A stretch of 64,000 bases of DNA, taken from positions 1-64,000 of the forward strand of contig DATFMP010000083.1 of assembly GCA_035266845.1 (NCBI GenBank), written 5' to 3'. Within the stretch, counting starts at the first letter, position 1, and each line of letters begins with the position of its first letter. Of the stretch, positions 26,090-33,949 are shown piece by piece. Source of the stretch: DATFMP01 sp035266845 (GTDB lineage: Bacteria > SAR324 > JACQKK01). A model generated the notes under the pieces. That model worked only from the letters and a program-made list of their open reading frames with translations, searched no databases and had not been told where the DNA came from. The position numbers and the translations under genes are program-made.

Positions 26090-27037
26090 TCAGCGTTCGG
26101 TAGCGTAGACGAAGTCGCGCTTGTCCGCGCGGGCATGGCAGGCCTTGCAGAACTGCATCGGGCCGTCATGGCCTTCGCCGATCACGTCCAGATCGTTGCG
26201 CGTAAAGCCGTACTGCCAGTCGCTGCCGGCCGCATCGTAGCCCGGATCCTGTTTGCGCATGAAGAACACCGGACCTGGTTTGCCGGGGCCGCCCAGGTCA
26301 TTGCGCACCCAGGATTCCTGCACGATCTGCGTGCCGGGCGGATACACTTGGTAGCCCTCGGTCTTTCGCTGGCGGGCCAGCTCGGCGTTGTGCTTGTACA
26401 CGCGCGCGGCCGCCGAGGGGTAAACGTAGGTCTGCACGAGCCGATTGCCGTGGGAATGGCTTGTTACGTAGCCCGTCACGACGTCCCAGCTTCGGAAATT
26501 GCGGCCCCAGCCGATCTTGACGCCGTTGGTCTGGAAGCCCACGCGCACCGGTGCGGCGGCGTTGCTCGCATGCCCCGCATTGGGATTGCAGGGGTTGCCG
26601 GCCTTGGCCGCCCCCGGATTGCACGGATTGCCCGCCCGAGCGGCGTTGGGATTGCAGGGGTTGCCGGCCTTGGCTGCGCCCGGATTGCAGGGGTTGCCGG
26701 CCTTGGCTGCGCCCGGATTGCAGGGATTGCCCGCCCGAGCGGTGTTGGGATTGCAGGGATTACCCGCCCGCTTCGCTGTGGGGCTGCACGGATTGCCTGC
26801 ATGCCTCGCGCCGGGGTTGCAGGGGTTGCCCGCCCGAGCGGCGTTGGGATTGCAGGGGTTGCCAGCCCGCGCGGCGTTAGGGTTGCAGGGGTTGTCGGGC
26901 TTGGGCGGCGCGGCCCGCGGCTGCCGCTCAAACAGGCTCCAGGGTGCGAACTCGGAGCGGAAGCTCCCCACCACCGCCCACAGGAAGGCTGCGCCAATCA
27001 CCACGCCTGCTAGCGTCCACCATCGGTTGCGCCGCAT
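26090..27037 (-). CDS. Cytochrome P460-type c-haem protein with NPC-N-P repeat spacer
   Basis: 315 residues: N-terminal membrane anchor or signal (6-24), then ten 11-residue units beginning NPC (49-158), then a P460 domain (about 165-315). The P460 part shows SWDVVTGYVTSHSHGNRLVQ, YPPGTQIVQESW and the single c-type haem motif CKACH near the C terminus, with FVYATER at the very end. P460 proteins carry a lysine-crosslinked haem and oxidise hydroxylamine or related small molecules. The redox substrate here is unknown. A tandem homologue lies upstream at 27393. The one-cysteine-per-unit spacer might bind metal or form disulfides. Confidence 0.8.
   Translation of the reverse strand: MRRNRWWTLAGVVIGAAFLWAVVGSFRSEFAPWSLFERQPRAAPPKPDNPCNPNAARAGNPCNPNAARAGNPCNPGARHAGNPCSPTAKRAGNPCNPNTARAGNPCNPGAAKAGNPCNPGAAKAGNPCNPNAARAGNPCNPGAAKAGNPCNPNAGHASNAAAPVRVGFQTNGVKIGWGRNFRSWDVVTGYVTSHSHGNRLVQTYVYPSAAARVYKHNAELARQRKTEGYQVYPPGTQIVQESWVRNDLGGPGKPGPVFFMRKQDPGYDAAGSDWQYGFTRNDLDVIGEGHDGPMQFCKACHARADKRDFVYATER
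26564..26893 (-). repeat. Ten tandem 33-bp units encoding an NPC-N-P 11-mer
   Basis: Each unit encodes a variant of NPCNPNAARAG or NPCNPGAAKAG. Units 3, 4 and 10 diverge (GARHAG, CSPTAKRAG, NAGHAS). All ten keep Asn-Pro-Cys, so ten cysteines are spaced exactly 11 residues apart. Confidence 0.9.
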
Positions 27038-27392
27038 GCGGTCTCCGCGGATGTGAAAGTGAAGTCACCGCCCGGCGTCGGCCTGTGCAGCCGGCCAGAG
27101 GGTGCGGGCGCCATTATAGCCGGCGCGACGGCTGCTGGGAATCTCGGCTTGCGCCGCGCATCACCGGCAGTGCGCCATTCGAGTTTCGCGCTCTTGTCAG
27201 ACTTGGTCGGCCAGCGCGCGCGAATGTTACAGGGTATCGCATCCGCCAACGGCACAGCCCAGCCGCGATGGCTTGGCGGGCCCGATGGACGCTATCGTGG
27301 GCGCAGTATCGTCGGCGCCGCGCATCCGTGCGGTAAGGCGGCTCACCGTTGCCGGGCGCCGGTGGTGCCCACGCGCGGACGCGACAGAGGGG
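27038..27392. other. 355-bp gap between the two P460 genes
   Basis: Contains the promoter of the downstream P460 gene (see 27107-27118). Otherwise no gene or structured element was recognised. Confidence 0.5.
27107..27118 (-). promoter_or_regulatory. -10 region shared by the P460 genes (copy 1)
   Basis: TATAATGGCGCC on the minus strand, 76 bp upstream of the ATG. The identical 12-mer lies 77 bp upstream of the second P460 gene. A weak TTCCCA -35 sits 17 bp upstream. Confidence 0.55.
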
Positions 27393-28214
27393 TCAGCGCT
27401 CGGTAGCGTAGACGAAGTCGCGTGACTGCACGCGCGTATGGCACTCCTTGCAGAACGCCATCTTGCCCGTGTGACCTTCCCCCATCAGGGCCAGGTTCGG
27501 CTCCGCGATGGCGTATTCCCAATCACCACCGGCGGGGTCGTAGCCGGGCCCGTGCTTGCGCATGAACACCACGGGCCCGGCCTTGCCGGGTGCGCCCAGG
27601 CCGTTGCGCGTCCAGGACTCCGCCACGATTTCCGTCCCTACCGGGTACGGCTCGAAGCCCTTTGTCTTGCGGAGCAGCGCCAGTTGGGAGTTGTGCCGGT
27701 ACACCTCCGCCGCCTTGTGCGGATGGATGAAGGTCTGCAGTAGCCGATGGCCATGGGCATCGCTGAGGACGTAGCCCGTCGCCACGTCCCAGGTGCGGTA
27801 ATCCTGGGCCCAGTCGATCATGTCGCCGGGCGCCGCGGGCGCCATGGGCTCCGCACTGGCGGCCGGCTCCTTGGGAGGCTCCGGGGCTGCCATGGCTGCC
27901 GGGGCCTCCTTGGCCGGCTCCGCGGCGGCTTTCATGGGTTCGGCAGGGGCCTCGGGCTCAGGCTTGGCCTCGGTGGCGGCGGGTTCCGCCTGCTCCGGCT
28001 CGGCCGGGGGCTGCTCCGCCGTCGCCTTCTCGGGCTCGGCGGGGGCCTCGGGCTCCTTCTTGGCTTCGCTGTCGGCCTTGGAATCGGCGAGCCACCACTT
28101 GGCGGCCAGCGCCCGCTGTGGAGCGATCGTCGTACCGAGTCCGCCGGCCAGCGCCCACAGCAGCGCCGTGCCGATCAGCACGGCCGCCAGTCTCCACCAT
28201 CGCTTGCGTTGCAT
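27393..28214 (-). CDS. Cytochrome P460-type c-haem protein with Ala/Pro/Glu-rich spacer
   Basis: 273 residues from the ATG at 28214, which has GGAGG five bases upstream and matches the N terminus of its paralogue (both begin with an RKRWW- or RNRWW-like segment). Membrane anchor or signal 8-27, an Ala/Pro/Glu/Lys-rich spacer (about 50-130), then a P460 domain with YRTWDVATGYV, GTEIVAESW and a C-terminal CKECH haem motif, ending FVYATER. The spacer differs completely from the NPC repeats of its neighbour, while the cytochrome domains and even the DNA of the last 30 bases are nearly the same. They probably arose by duplication followed by spacer replacement. Confidence 0.82.
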   Translation of the reverse strand: MQRKRWWRLAAVLIGTALLWALAGGLGTTIAPQRALAAKWWLADSKADSEAKKEPEAPAEPEKATAEQPPAEPEQAEPAATEAKPEPEAPAEPMKAAAEPAKEAPAAMAAPEPPKEPAASAEPMAPAAPGDMIDWAQDYRTWDVATGYVLSDAHGHRLLQTFIHPHKAAEVYRHNSQLALLRKTKGFEPYPVGTEIVAESWTRNGLGAPGKAGPVVFMRKHGPGYDPAGGDWEYAIAEPNLALMGEGHTGKMAFCKECHTRVQSRDFVYATER

Positions 28215-28284
28215 GCAGCCTCCGCAGAGGGAAGGATCGGCAGCACACGCCGCAGGTCTGCGCGCGTGATACGGGCCGGTCCAC

Positions 28285-28296
28285 GGCGCCATTATA
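28285..28296 (-). promoter_or_regulatory. -10 region shared by the P460 genes (copy 2)
   Basis: TATAATGGCGCC on the minus strand, identical to 27107-27118 and at the same distance from its start codon. Confidence 0.55.
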
Positions 28297-28357
28297 TACA
28301 GCGCGGCGCCTCGATGCATTCCCGCGCGGGCGTGTTGTCGGGCCCACGCGGGGAGCC

Positions 28358-29581
28358 TCAGATGCGCAGCGCGATCACCACCGCACGGCGGTCCTCCGGG
28401 TTTTCACCAGGCCGGCTGCCCTTTTCCACCGTGTAGCGGCCGAAGCCGATCTCGAAGATGGACACCCGGGTGAGCACGCCCACGCTGAAGTGTGTGGCAT
28501 TCCAACCGAACAGCAGCGAGAACAGCGCCGTGCCGTCTTCGTGAGGGCCGACGCCGATCTCCATGCCCACGCGCGTGCGGTTGTTCAGGCTGCGGCCGTC
28601 CAGGGCCTTGTACCCCAGGTCCACCAAGTCCACGTCAAACGTGTAGCGGATATCGTTGTAGGTGGGCGAGACGGCGAAGCCGGCCACCACGTTAAGCGGG
28701 AACTCGCCATAGAGCGGCCGCGTGTTGGCGTCCGGCGGTGTCCCGAACTGGATGCCGTGATAGCCGCTCTGGCTGTCGTGTCCGCCCAGGTTCAGCACGG
28801 CCAAGGCGAGCCGCGGCTGCCAGTTCTCCGCACCGGGAAACCGGTACACCATGCCCAGATCCAACCCGCCGCGCACGCGCGTCTGCCCCTGCTCCAGCGC
28901 CTGAAAATCCGGGTCGTTGGCAAGGTTCAGCGAGCCTCCCGAGGCATACAGCGTGGCGAAGTCGATGGTCTTGTCGATCCCAGCACGGTTGATGAGCTTG
29001 GCAGTGAGCCCCAGCGAGAGCGGGCCGAACTGGCCATAGCTGCTCCACAGCACGGTCTCGTCTACGAACGCCTCGAGCTGCAGGGCCGGAAAGCCCAGGC
29101 TATCCTGCACCACACTCACGGCCCCCAGCGTCTCCGCGCCGATGCCGAACGCGGTGCCCTGCTTCGGATTGTAGAGGAACGGCGTGCGCAGCGAGACGTT
29201 GTAGAACAGCGACGTACCGACCTTGTTGGCCAACTCGGTTGGGGAGAGGCCGCTGTACTGGTTCTTCACGGCCGTGGGGTCGAGCAGCAGTCCGGTCAGA
29301 TTGCGATCCGCGGCGAAGTGCAGGGGCGTGACCTCGATCGTGCCCGTCTTCAGCCCCGCCAGCCCCGCAGGGTTGTACATCAGCACGGAGGCCTCGTCGG
29401 CCACGGCGGAATAGGCGTTGCCCATCAGCATGGCACGCAGGTAGGGCATCTGGCGGCGCAGCTCGCGCGCGCCGGCCGCGTGCGGGGCCAGGGGCAGCAG
29501 CAGCAGCGCCAGCAGGAGCGTCAGCAGGCCGGCCGGGCGCCACGGGAGGCTAGGAGGCTTTGGCCTGGGCTTGCCATGCAT
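28358..29581 (-). CDS. PorV/UPF0164-like outer-membrane beta-barrel, last gene of the motor-like operon
   Basis: 407 residues. A long signal peptide (about 12-38) precedes AMLMGNAYSAVADEASVLMYNPAGLAGL, here quoted in two parts: MGNAYSAVADEAS and MYNPAGLAGL, which is the N-terminal plug-like signature of FadL/PorV-type barrels. Alternating hydrophobic strands continue to the C terminus. The start overlaps the stop of the FliF-FliG-like gene by 32 bp, so the two are coupled. In type IX secretion PorV is an outer-membrane component; here it probably provides the outer-membrane contact of the motor complex, by inference from the operon only. Confidence 0.7.
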   Translation of the reverse strand: MHGKPRPKPPSLPWRPAGLLTLLLALLLLPLAPHAAGARELRRQMPYLRAMLMGNAYSAVADEASVLMYNPAGLAGLKTGTIEVTPLHFAADRNLTGLLLDPTAVKNQYSGLSPTELANKVGTSLFYNVSLRTPFLYNPKQGTAFGIGAETLGAVSVVQDSLGFPALQLEAFVDETVLWSSYGQFGPLSLGLTAKLINRAGIDKTIDFATLYASGGSLNLANDPDFQALEQGQTRVRGGLDLGMVYRFPGAENWQPRLALAVLNLGGHDSQSGYHGIQFGTPPDANTRPLYGEFPLNVVAGFAVSPTYNDIRYTFDVDLVDLGYKALDGRSLNNRTRVGMEIGVGPHEDGTALFSLLFGWNATHFSVGVLTRVSIFEIGFGRYTVEKGSRPGENPEDRRAVVIALRI

Positions 29582-31271
29582 CGCTGATCTGCTTGAGGTC
29601 GATGCGGCCCTGGCGGCCCAGCTCCTGGAACTTTGCGACGACCGTGCGCCGGGCCTCCGATACCGTCTCGGGGTCGGCGCGGGAGGCGCGCAGGGCGGTC
29701 ACCAGGCCGGTGCGGGCCTGCTCGGGGAAGCCCATGATGACCTTGCGCTGCAGGTCCGGCGACGCGCCCTGCATGGCCTGGATCACCACGGTGCTGGGCA
29801 GGGTGCGCACGGCCTGCGGGATCATGTCGTCCGGCACCAGCGGAATGGCCTCGAACAGGAAGAAGCGCTTCTCCACCTCTTGCGAGAGATGGGCATCCTT
29901 GGCCTTCATCGCTTCCAGCAGATAGTGGCTGGTGGCAGTGGAGGTGCGCGCCATCAGGTCCACCAGCGCCGCCGGGCCCTCGATGTCCACCATGCGGGCG
30001 TCCGGGGCGTAGCGCGCCTTTTCGGCCAGGCCGGTGCCCACGCTTTCCGCCATGTCCAGCGGCAGGTCACGCAGGTTGCCGATGGCGACGGCGATCTCGA
30101 GCTGCATCTCCTTGGGCAGGCCTTCCAGGATACGCGCCGTCTCCTCCGGCTTGAGCCGGCTCAGCACGACGGCCTTCACCTTGACCGGCTCGTCCTTGAT
30201 TATGTGCGCGATCTGGCCCCAGGTCAGCTCGTCCAGGAAGCGGAACGGATTGGGCCGGATGATCTCCGGGTTCACGATCTCCTGGGTCATCATGAACAGG
30301 TTGGCCTCGCGGAGCGTGTTGAGCATCCGGCTCGCATCGGGCGCCTGCTCGCCGTACACCTTCTCCTCCAACGCCTGGTAATCCTCGCGGCTCAGGTTCG
30401 GCAGCAGGGCCTGGCGCGCAATGGTCAGGCCCAGGCCGTGCGCCAGGTCGCCCAGCTTGTTGGGCGTGCCGGCCCAGCCTTGGATCAGGGCGCGCCCCAG
30501 CTCCGGTCGGGCGAACAGCCGCTTGATGACGTTGTGGCGCAGCTCGGCCAACTGGCGTTCCTGGTCGGCGCGCCGCTGGTCGGCGGCGCTCATGGCCGGC
30601 TCTTCCCGTGCGGGGGCCGCCGGGGCCGGTGCGGCGACGGGTTGCGGGGCTTCCACGCGGCGAGGCGAGGCCAGCCGCCACATCAGCACCAGCAGCATCA
30701 GCAGCATCAGCACGAGCACGCCCCCCAGCAGCCATTCCTGCATCGAGAGCCCCAGGGGCATGCCGGCAGCGGGCGAGCCGAAGGGCGGACGCGCCGCCTG
30801 CCCGGGTTGGATCACTTGCAGATCCAACCGGTCACCGCGGTCGGCATGGAAGTCCGCCAGGATCGGCACGATGGTGCGGATGTATTGCAGCTCGCTATCC
30901 TGCACGGCCTGGTTCAGCACGATGCGCACGACGACCTGCTGCACACGGTACTTTTCCACCCCCGGCACCGCATCGCTCACGGTGGGCCGGAAGCCCGGCA
31001 GGTCGAGGTTCGTCCCGGATACGGCCGTGTTGGGCACCCGCTCCTTCGTGCCCTGTACGTCCGCCCGCACCACATAGTTGCCGCTGGGCAGCAGGGCGGA
31101 GAGACGCTCATTGATCAGGCCCTCGATGCGCTTCTGGTAGGCATCCAGGGAATCGACGTATTGGGCCTGGGTTTGCTGGGCCGGGGCAGGACGCGGCACG
31201 GCGCACAGCAGGGCGGCGAGCCCTGCGGCGGCCAGGAGCGCCGGCAGCCTTGCGTGCAGTCGCAGCATCAT
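29550..31271 (-). CDS. FliF-FliG-like fusion: periplasmic ring module, TM helix and FliG-type rotor domains
   Basis: 573 residues. Signal peptide (1-31); a periplasmic module at 40-156 resembling the C-terminal periplasmic part of FliF (LPGF at 91-94, RGDRLDLQV at 145-153); one TM helix at 180-200; a Pro/Ala linker; a FliF-tail-like segment at 245-267 (Pro256 to Trp266 spaced as in FliF); a FliG-like middle domain (about 341-402, PFRFLDEL then SRLKPEETARILEGLP); and a FliG_C-like domain (about 466-550, KRFFLFEAIPL, MQGASPDLQRK). The FliG EHPQ motif that contacts FliM is replaced by DEPV, and the charged torque-helix segment reads AVRTLP. It is proposed as the rotor-like element facing the MotA-like protein encoded upstream. 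Confidence 0.75.
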   Translation of the reverse strand: MMLRLHARLPALLAAAGLAALLCAVPRPAPAQQTQAQYVDSLDAYQKRIEGLINERLSALLPSGNYVVRADVQGTKERVPNTAVSGTNLDLPGFRPTVSDAVPGVEKYRVQQVVVRIVLNQAVQDSELQYIRTIVPILADFHADRGDRLDLQVIQPGQAARPPFGSPAAGMPLGLSMQEWLLGGVLVLMLLMLLVLMWRLASPRRVEAPQPVAAPAPAAPAREEPAMSAADQRRADQERQLAELRHNVIKRLFARPELGRALIQGWAGTPNKLGDLAHGLGLTIARQALLPNLSREDYQALEEKVYGEQAPDASRMLNTLREANLFMMTQEIVNPEIIRPNPFRFLDELTWGQIAHIIKDEPVKVKAVVLSRLKPEETARILEGLPKEMQLEIAVAIGNLRDLPLDMAESVGTGLAEKARYAPDARMVDIEGPAALVDLMARTSTATSHYLLEAMKAKDAHLSQEVEKRFFLFEAIPLVPDDMIPQAVRTLPSTVVIQAMQGASPDLQRKVIMGFPEQARTGLVTALRASRADPETVSEARRTVVAKFQELGRQGRIDLKQISDAWQAQAKAS

Positions 31272-31293
31272 CGTGCCTCGGCGACCCCGTGCG

Positions 31294-32217
31294 TCATTGG
31301 GTGGGGCTGGAGCGCAGCTTGGACACTAGGTCCTGGACCTCCCGGTTGTCCGGATCCAGGGTGAGTGACTTCTCCCAGTATTTCAACGCGAGCTGCTTCC
31401 AATCCACCGCATAGTACAGCGAGCCCAGCATGGCATAGGCCTGCGGGTTGTTGGGATTCTGCGAAATGGATTGCAGAATCTGGTCCAAAGCGCGGTCGTA
31501 GTTCCCATTGAAGTACGCCTGCCGTGCCTTGATGAGAAAGGTCGTGGACTGCGCCTCGGAAAGCGAGCCCTGGGCGATCATCTTGCCCAGCTCCTGCTGC
31601 TCGCGCTGGCGATCCTGCTCCCGCTTCAGGCGATCGGAGAGCTTCTTCGCATCGTCGGTGAGCCCGTCGTCCGCCTTGGGCTTCACGGCGGCCATGCCCG
31701 GGCCCTGCTCCGCCTTGCCGGCTTCTGGCACCTTCACCACGCGCACCAGATCGCCATGGGCCGGGTCGAACTGTCCCTGCGTGCGCAGCTCGCGGGCCAG
31801 CACGTCGGGCGCGGTCTCCACGCTGTTCGCAACCACCACCAGGATCTGCCGCACGCGCACCTGGCCGGCCACGATGTCCGTGCCGGTGCCCCCCCCGGCC
31901 GAGGGCACGATGTAATGGCTCACGCCCGGCAGCTTGATGCGCTCGCCCGTGGTGCCGTCCGTGCGGACGTAGCGCACGCTGGCCTCCACATCCACCAGCG
32001 CATCGCCCACCAGATCCCGTGCGATGCGGGTGACCCGTGCCTTGAGCACGGCCTCCTGGCTCTGCAGGTCGATGCCGGGCGGCGTGACGAATTCGGCACC
32101 GCGCGCCGGCCCGCCGGTGAACAGCCACACCAAGCCCAGCGCGGCGAGGGCAATCAGTAGCCACACGTGCAGCGGTCGGCGGCGGATGCGGATGCGCATG
32201 GGTGCGGGCCATCTCAT
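31294..32217 (-). CDS. Exported/anchored TPR protein with FliF C-terminal-like module
   Basis: 307 residues. An N-terminal hydrophobic anchor (about 17-34) precedes a periplasmic module at 53-164 that parallels those of its two neighbours (LPGV at 96-99, HGDLVRVV at 155-162). A charged helical linker (190-222) and two or three TPR-like repeats (about 228-300, DRALDQILQSISQNPNNPQA and YWEKSLTLDPDN) follow. It starts within the stop codon of the gene upstream (ATGA). TPRs probably mediate assembly of the periplasmic complex. Confidence 0.65.
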   Translation of the reverse strand: MRWPAPMRIRIRRRPLHVWLLIALAALGLVWLFTGGPARGAEFVTPPGIDLQSQEAVLKARVTRIARDLVGDALVDVEASVRYVRTDGTTGERIKLPGVSHYIVPSAGGGTGTDIVAGQVRVRQILVVVANSVETAPDVLARELRTQGQFDPAHGDLVRVVKVPEAGKAEQGPGMAAVKPKADDGLTDDAKKLSDRLKREQDRQREQQELGKMIAQGSLSEAQSTTFLIKARQAYFNGNYDRALDQILQSISQNPNNPQAYAMLGSLYYAVDWKQLALKYWEKSLTLDPDNREVQDLVSKLRSSPTQ

Positions 32218-33197
32218 GGCTTGGCGCCTCCCGGCTGCGGTTCCAGGTAGTTCAGCACCTTGTGCACTTCCATGTTGGACGGATCATAGGTGATCGCCCT
32301 ACGCCAAGCCTCCTTGGCCGCTTCCACGTTGCCCTGGGTATAGAAGATCGAGCCCTCCAGGCCCAGATAGTAGCCCCGCTCGCGATTCGTCGTGGCGGTC
32401 TGGAAGCCGCTCTCCACGATGCGCAGCGCGTCCTGGTAGCGACCCTCGTCGTAGGCCTCCTGCGCTGCCTGGGCCGGACTCTGCGCGGCCTGGGGCGTGA
32501 ACGCGGCGGGAGGCATGGCCACCTGCGGGGCGATACCCCCCGCGGCGGAGGGCACGGGCATTGTGGGCGGCATCTGTCCCGGGGGCGGCGTTGTGCCGAG
32601 CTGCTTCATCAGCTCTTTCTCGGGCAGCGTGGGTGGCGGTTCCTCCTCCTTGGGCAGCACGGGGAAGGTCTCCTTGAGCACCACCACCTGGTCGCCCCGG
32701 TTGAAGTCCATCCGCGCCACGATGGGCACCAGCTTGCGCACGAAGCGCTCGTAGTACTCGGGCAGCGTCTCGTCGATGAGCACCTTCACCTCCAGGCGCA
32801 CGAACGGCGGTGTACCGTCATCCGCGGCCGGGCTGTCCGGCGAGCGCACGAAGATGGGGAAGCCGGGCAGCTTCTGCTGCTCGGGCGAGAGCTTGGGGTT
32901 CTGGATCGCGGGCACGACGTTCGGGTTCCAGATCACCTTCACCGCCAGCACGTACTGCCGCTTGGAGATGTAGCGGGAGAGCGCCTTGTTGAGCTCGGCC
33001 GTCAGGCGGTCCTCGAACTTCTGCATCTTCTCGTTGGAGATGCGATTGATGAGGTTGTCCTCCTGCGCCGCAGCGACGTGCGGCAGCACGACGGGCACGA
33101 CGCCGGCCGCGCCGGCCAGCCCCGCGGCGGTCGCCAGGGACGTCAGGACGCCGCCCACGCGTCGAGCGTGCTTGCGAATCTTCGAGCGCCGGCTCAT
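32214..33197 (-). CDS. Exported TPR protein with FliF C-terminal-like module
   Basis: 327 residues. Signal peptide (about 1-44, ending VAAAQ) after a basic twin-Arg-containing N terminus. Periplasmic module 47-178: KFEDRLTAELNKALSRY, LPGF at 110-113, and MDFNRGDQVVVL (RGD at 167-169), the wording of the FliF region just before its second TM helix. A Pro-rich linker (180-240) and TPR-like repeats (about 242-318) follow. No TM helix is seen after the module, unlike FliF. It is coupled by ATGA overlaps to the genes on both sides. Confidence 0.65.
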   Translation of the reverse strand: MSRRSKIRKHARRVGGVLTSLATAAGLAGAAGVVPVVLPHVAAAQEDNLINRISNEKMQKFEDRLTAELNKALSRYISKRQYVLAVKVIWNPNVVPAIQNPKLSPEQQKLPGFPIFVRSPDSPAADDGTPPFVRLEVKVLIDETLPEYYERFVRKLVPIVARMDFNRGDQVVVLKETFPVLPKEEEPPPTLPEKELMKQLGTTPPPGQMPPTMPVPSAAGGIAPQVAMPPAAFTPQAAQSPAQAAQEAYDEGRYQDALRIVESGFQTATTNRERGYYLGLEGSIFYTQGNVEAAKEAWRRAITYDPSNMEVHKVLNYLEPQPGGAKP

Positions 33198-33949
33198 GGC
33201 TGGCGGCCTCCTCCCGTTGCGGGCGGCTTGGCCCCGCCGCCGGCAGGGGGCTGCGCCCCGCCTGGCGGAGCGGGCGGGGCCTGGGTGCCCTCAGGCGCGC
33301 CCGGCAGCTTGGGCGGCTTTCCACTGGCGCGATTCTTCAGGAATTCCTGGAAGTCCAGCACCTCCTTGTTGGTGGGGTCCTGCGCCAGCACGTATTGCCA
33401 TTCCTGGTTGGCCAGATCGTAGTTCCCAAGCGCGTAGTACACCGAGCCCTTCATGGCGTGGGCCTGGATGTGGTTGGGCTGGATTTGCAGCACCGTATCC
33501 ACCTGCTTCAGGGCTCTGTTGTAGTCGCCGGCCAGCATGGCCTCCTGGGCCTTCTGCAGGTACTGCGCGATGAGAAGGTCCTGGAACTGCCCTTCGGGAC
33601 CGCGCACCTGGGCCGATCCGGCCTGCGGGATCACCTGCTCCATGGACAGCGGAATCTCCACCTCGTAGACAGGCTGGTCGATATCCAGCTTGACGACGTT
33701 CTCCTGCCCCCTGAACACCGTTTTGACCCGCACGATCTGGTCGCCGTTCTCCTCGGACTCGGTGACCTGGATCGAGCTTTCGCCCTTGCGGGTGAGGAGG
33801 ATCGTCTTCTCGTCCTTGGCGCCACCATTGCCGCTGCCGCCGCCCATCGCGGAGCAGGCCGCCAGCGCCAGCACCAGCAGCCCCAGGGCCGCCGCGTGCA
33901 ACGGAGCGGACAGGCGCCGCTCAGAACCGGTAGCCGAACCGGATCTCAT
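33194..33949 (-). CDS. TPR lipoprotein of the motor-like operon
   Basis: 251 residues. Lipobox LAACS with Cys32 as the acylation site; Gly-rich spacer; a beta-rich segment (about 45-110); two to three TPR-like repeats (about 128-205, DYNRALKQVDTVLQIQPNH then NYDLANQEWQYVLAQDPTN); and a Pro/Gly-rich tail. It overlaps the end of the FlgO-like gene by 29 bp. It probably sits on the inner face of the outer membrane as an adaptor for the other TPR proteins. Confidence 0.65.
   Translation of the reverse strand: MRSGSATGSERRLSAPLHAAALGLLVLALAACSAMGGGSGNGGAKDEKTILLTRKGESSIQVTESEENGDQIVRVKTVFRGQENVVKLDIDQPVYEVEIPLSMEQVIPQAGSAQVRGPEGQFQDLLIAQYLQKAQEAMLAGDYNRALKQVDTVLQIQPNHIQAHAMKGSVYYALGNYDLANQEWQYVLAQDPTNKEVLDFQEFLKNRASGKPPKLPGAPEGTQAPPAPPGGAQPPAGGGAKPPATGGGRQP

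Noticed and set aside
26564..26893. CRISPR-like array
   Set aside because: The 33-bp units are contiguous, lack spacers and are in frame within a protein.
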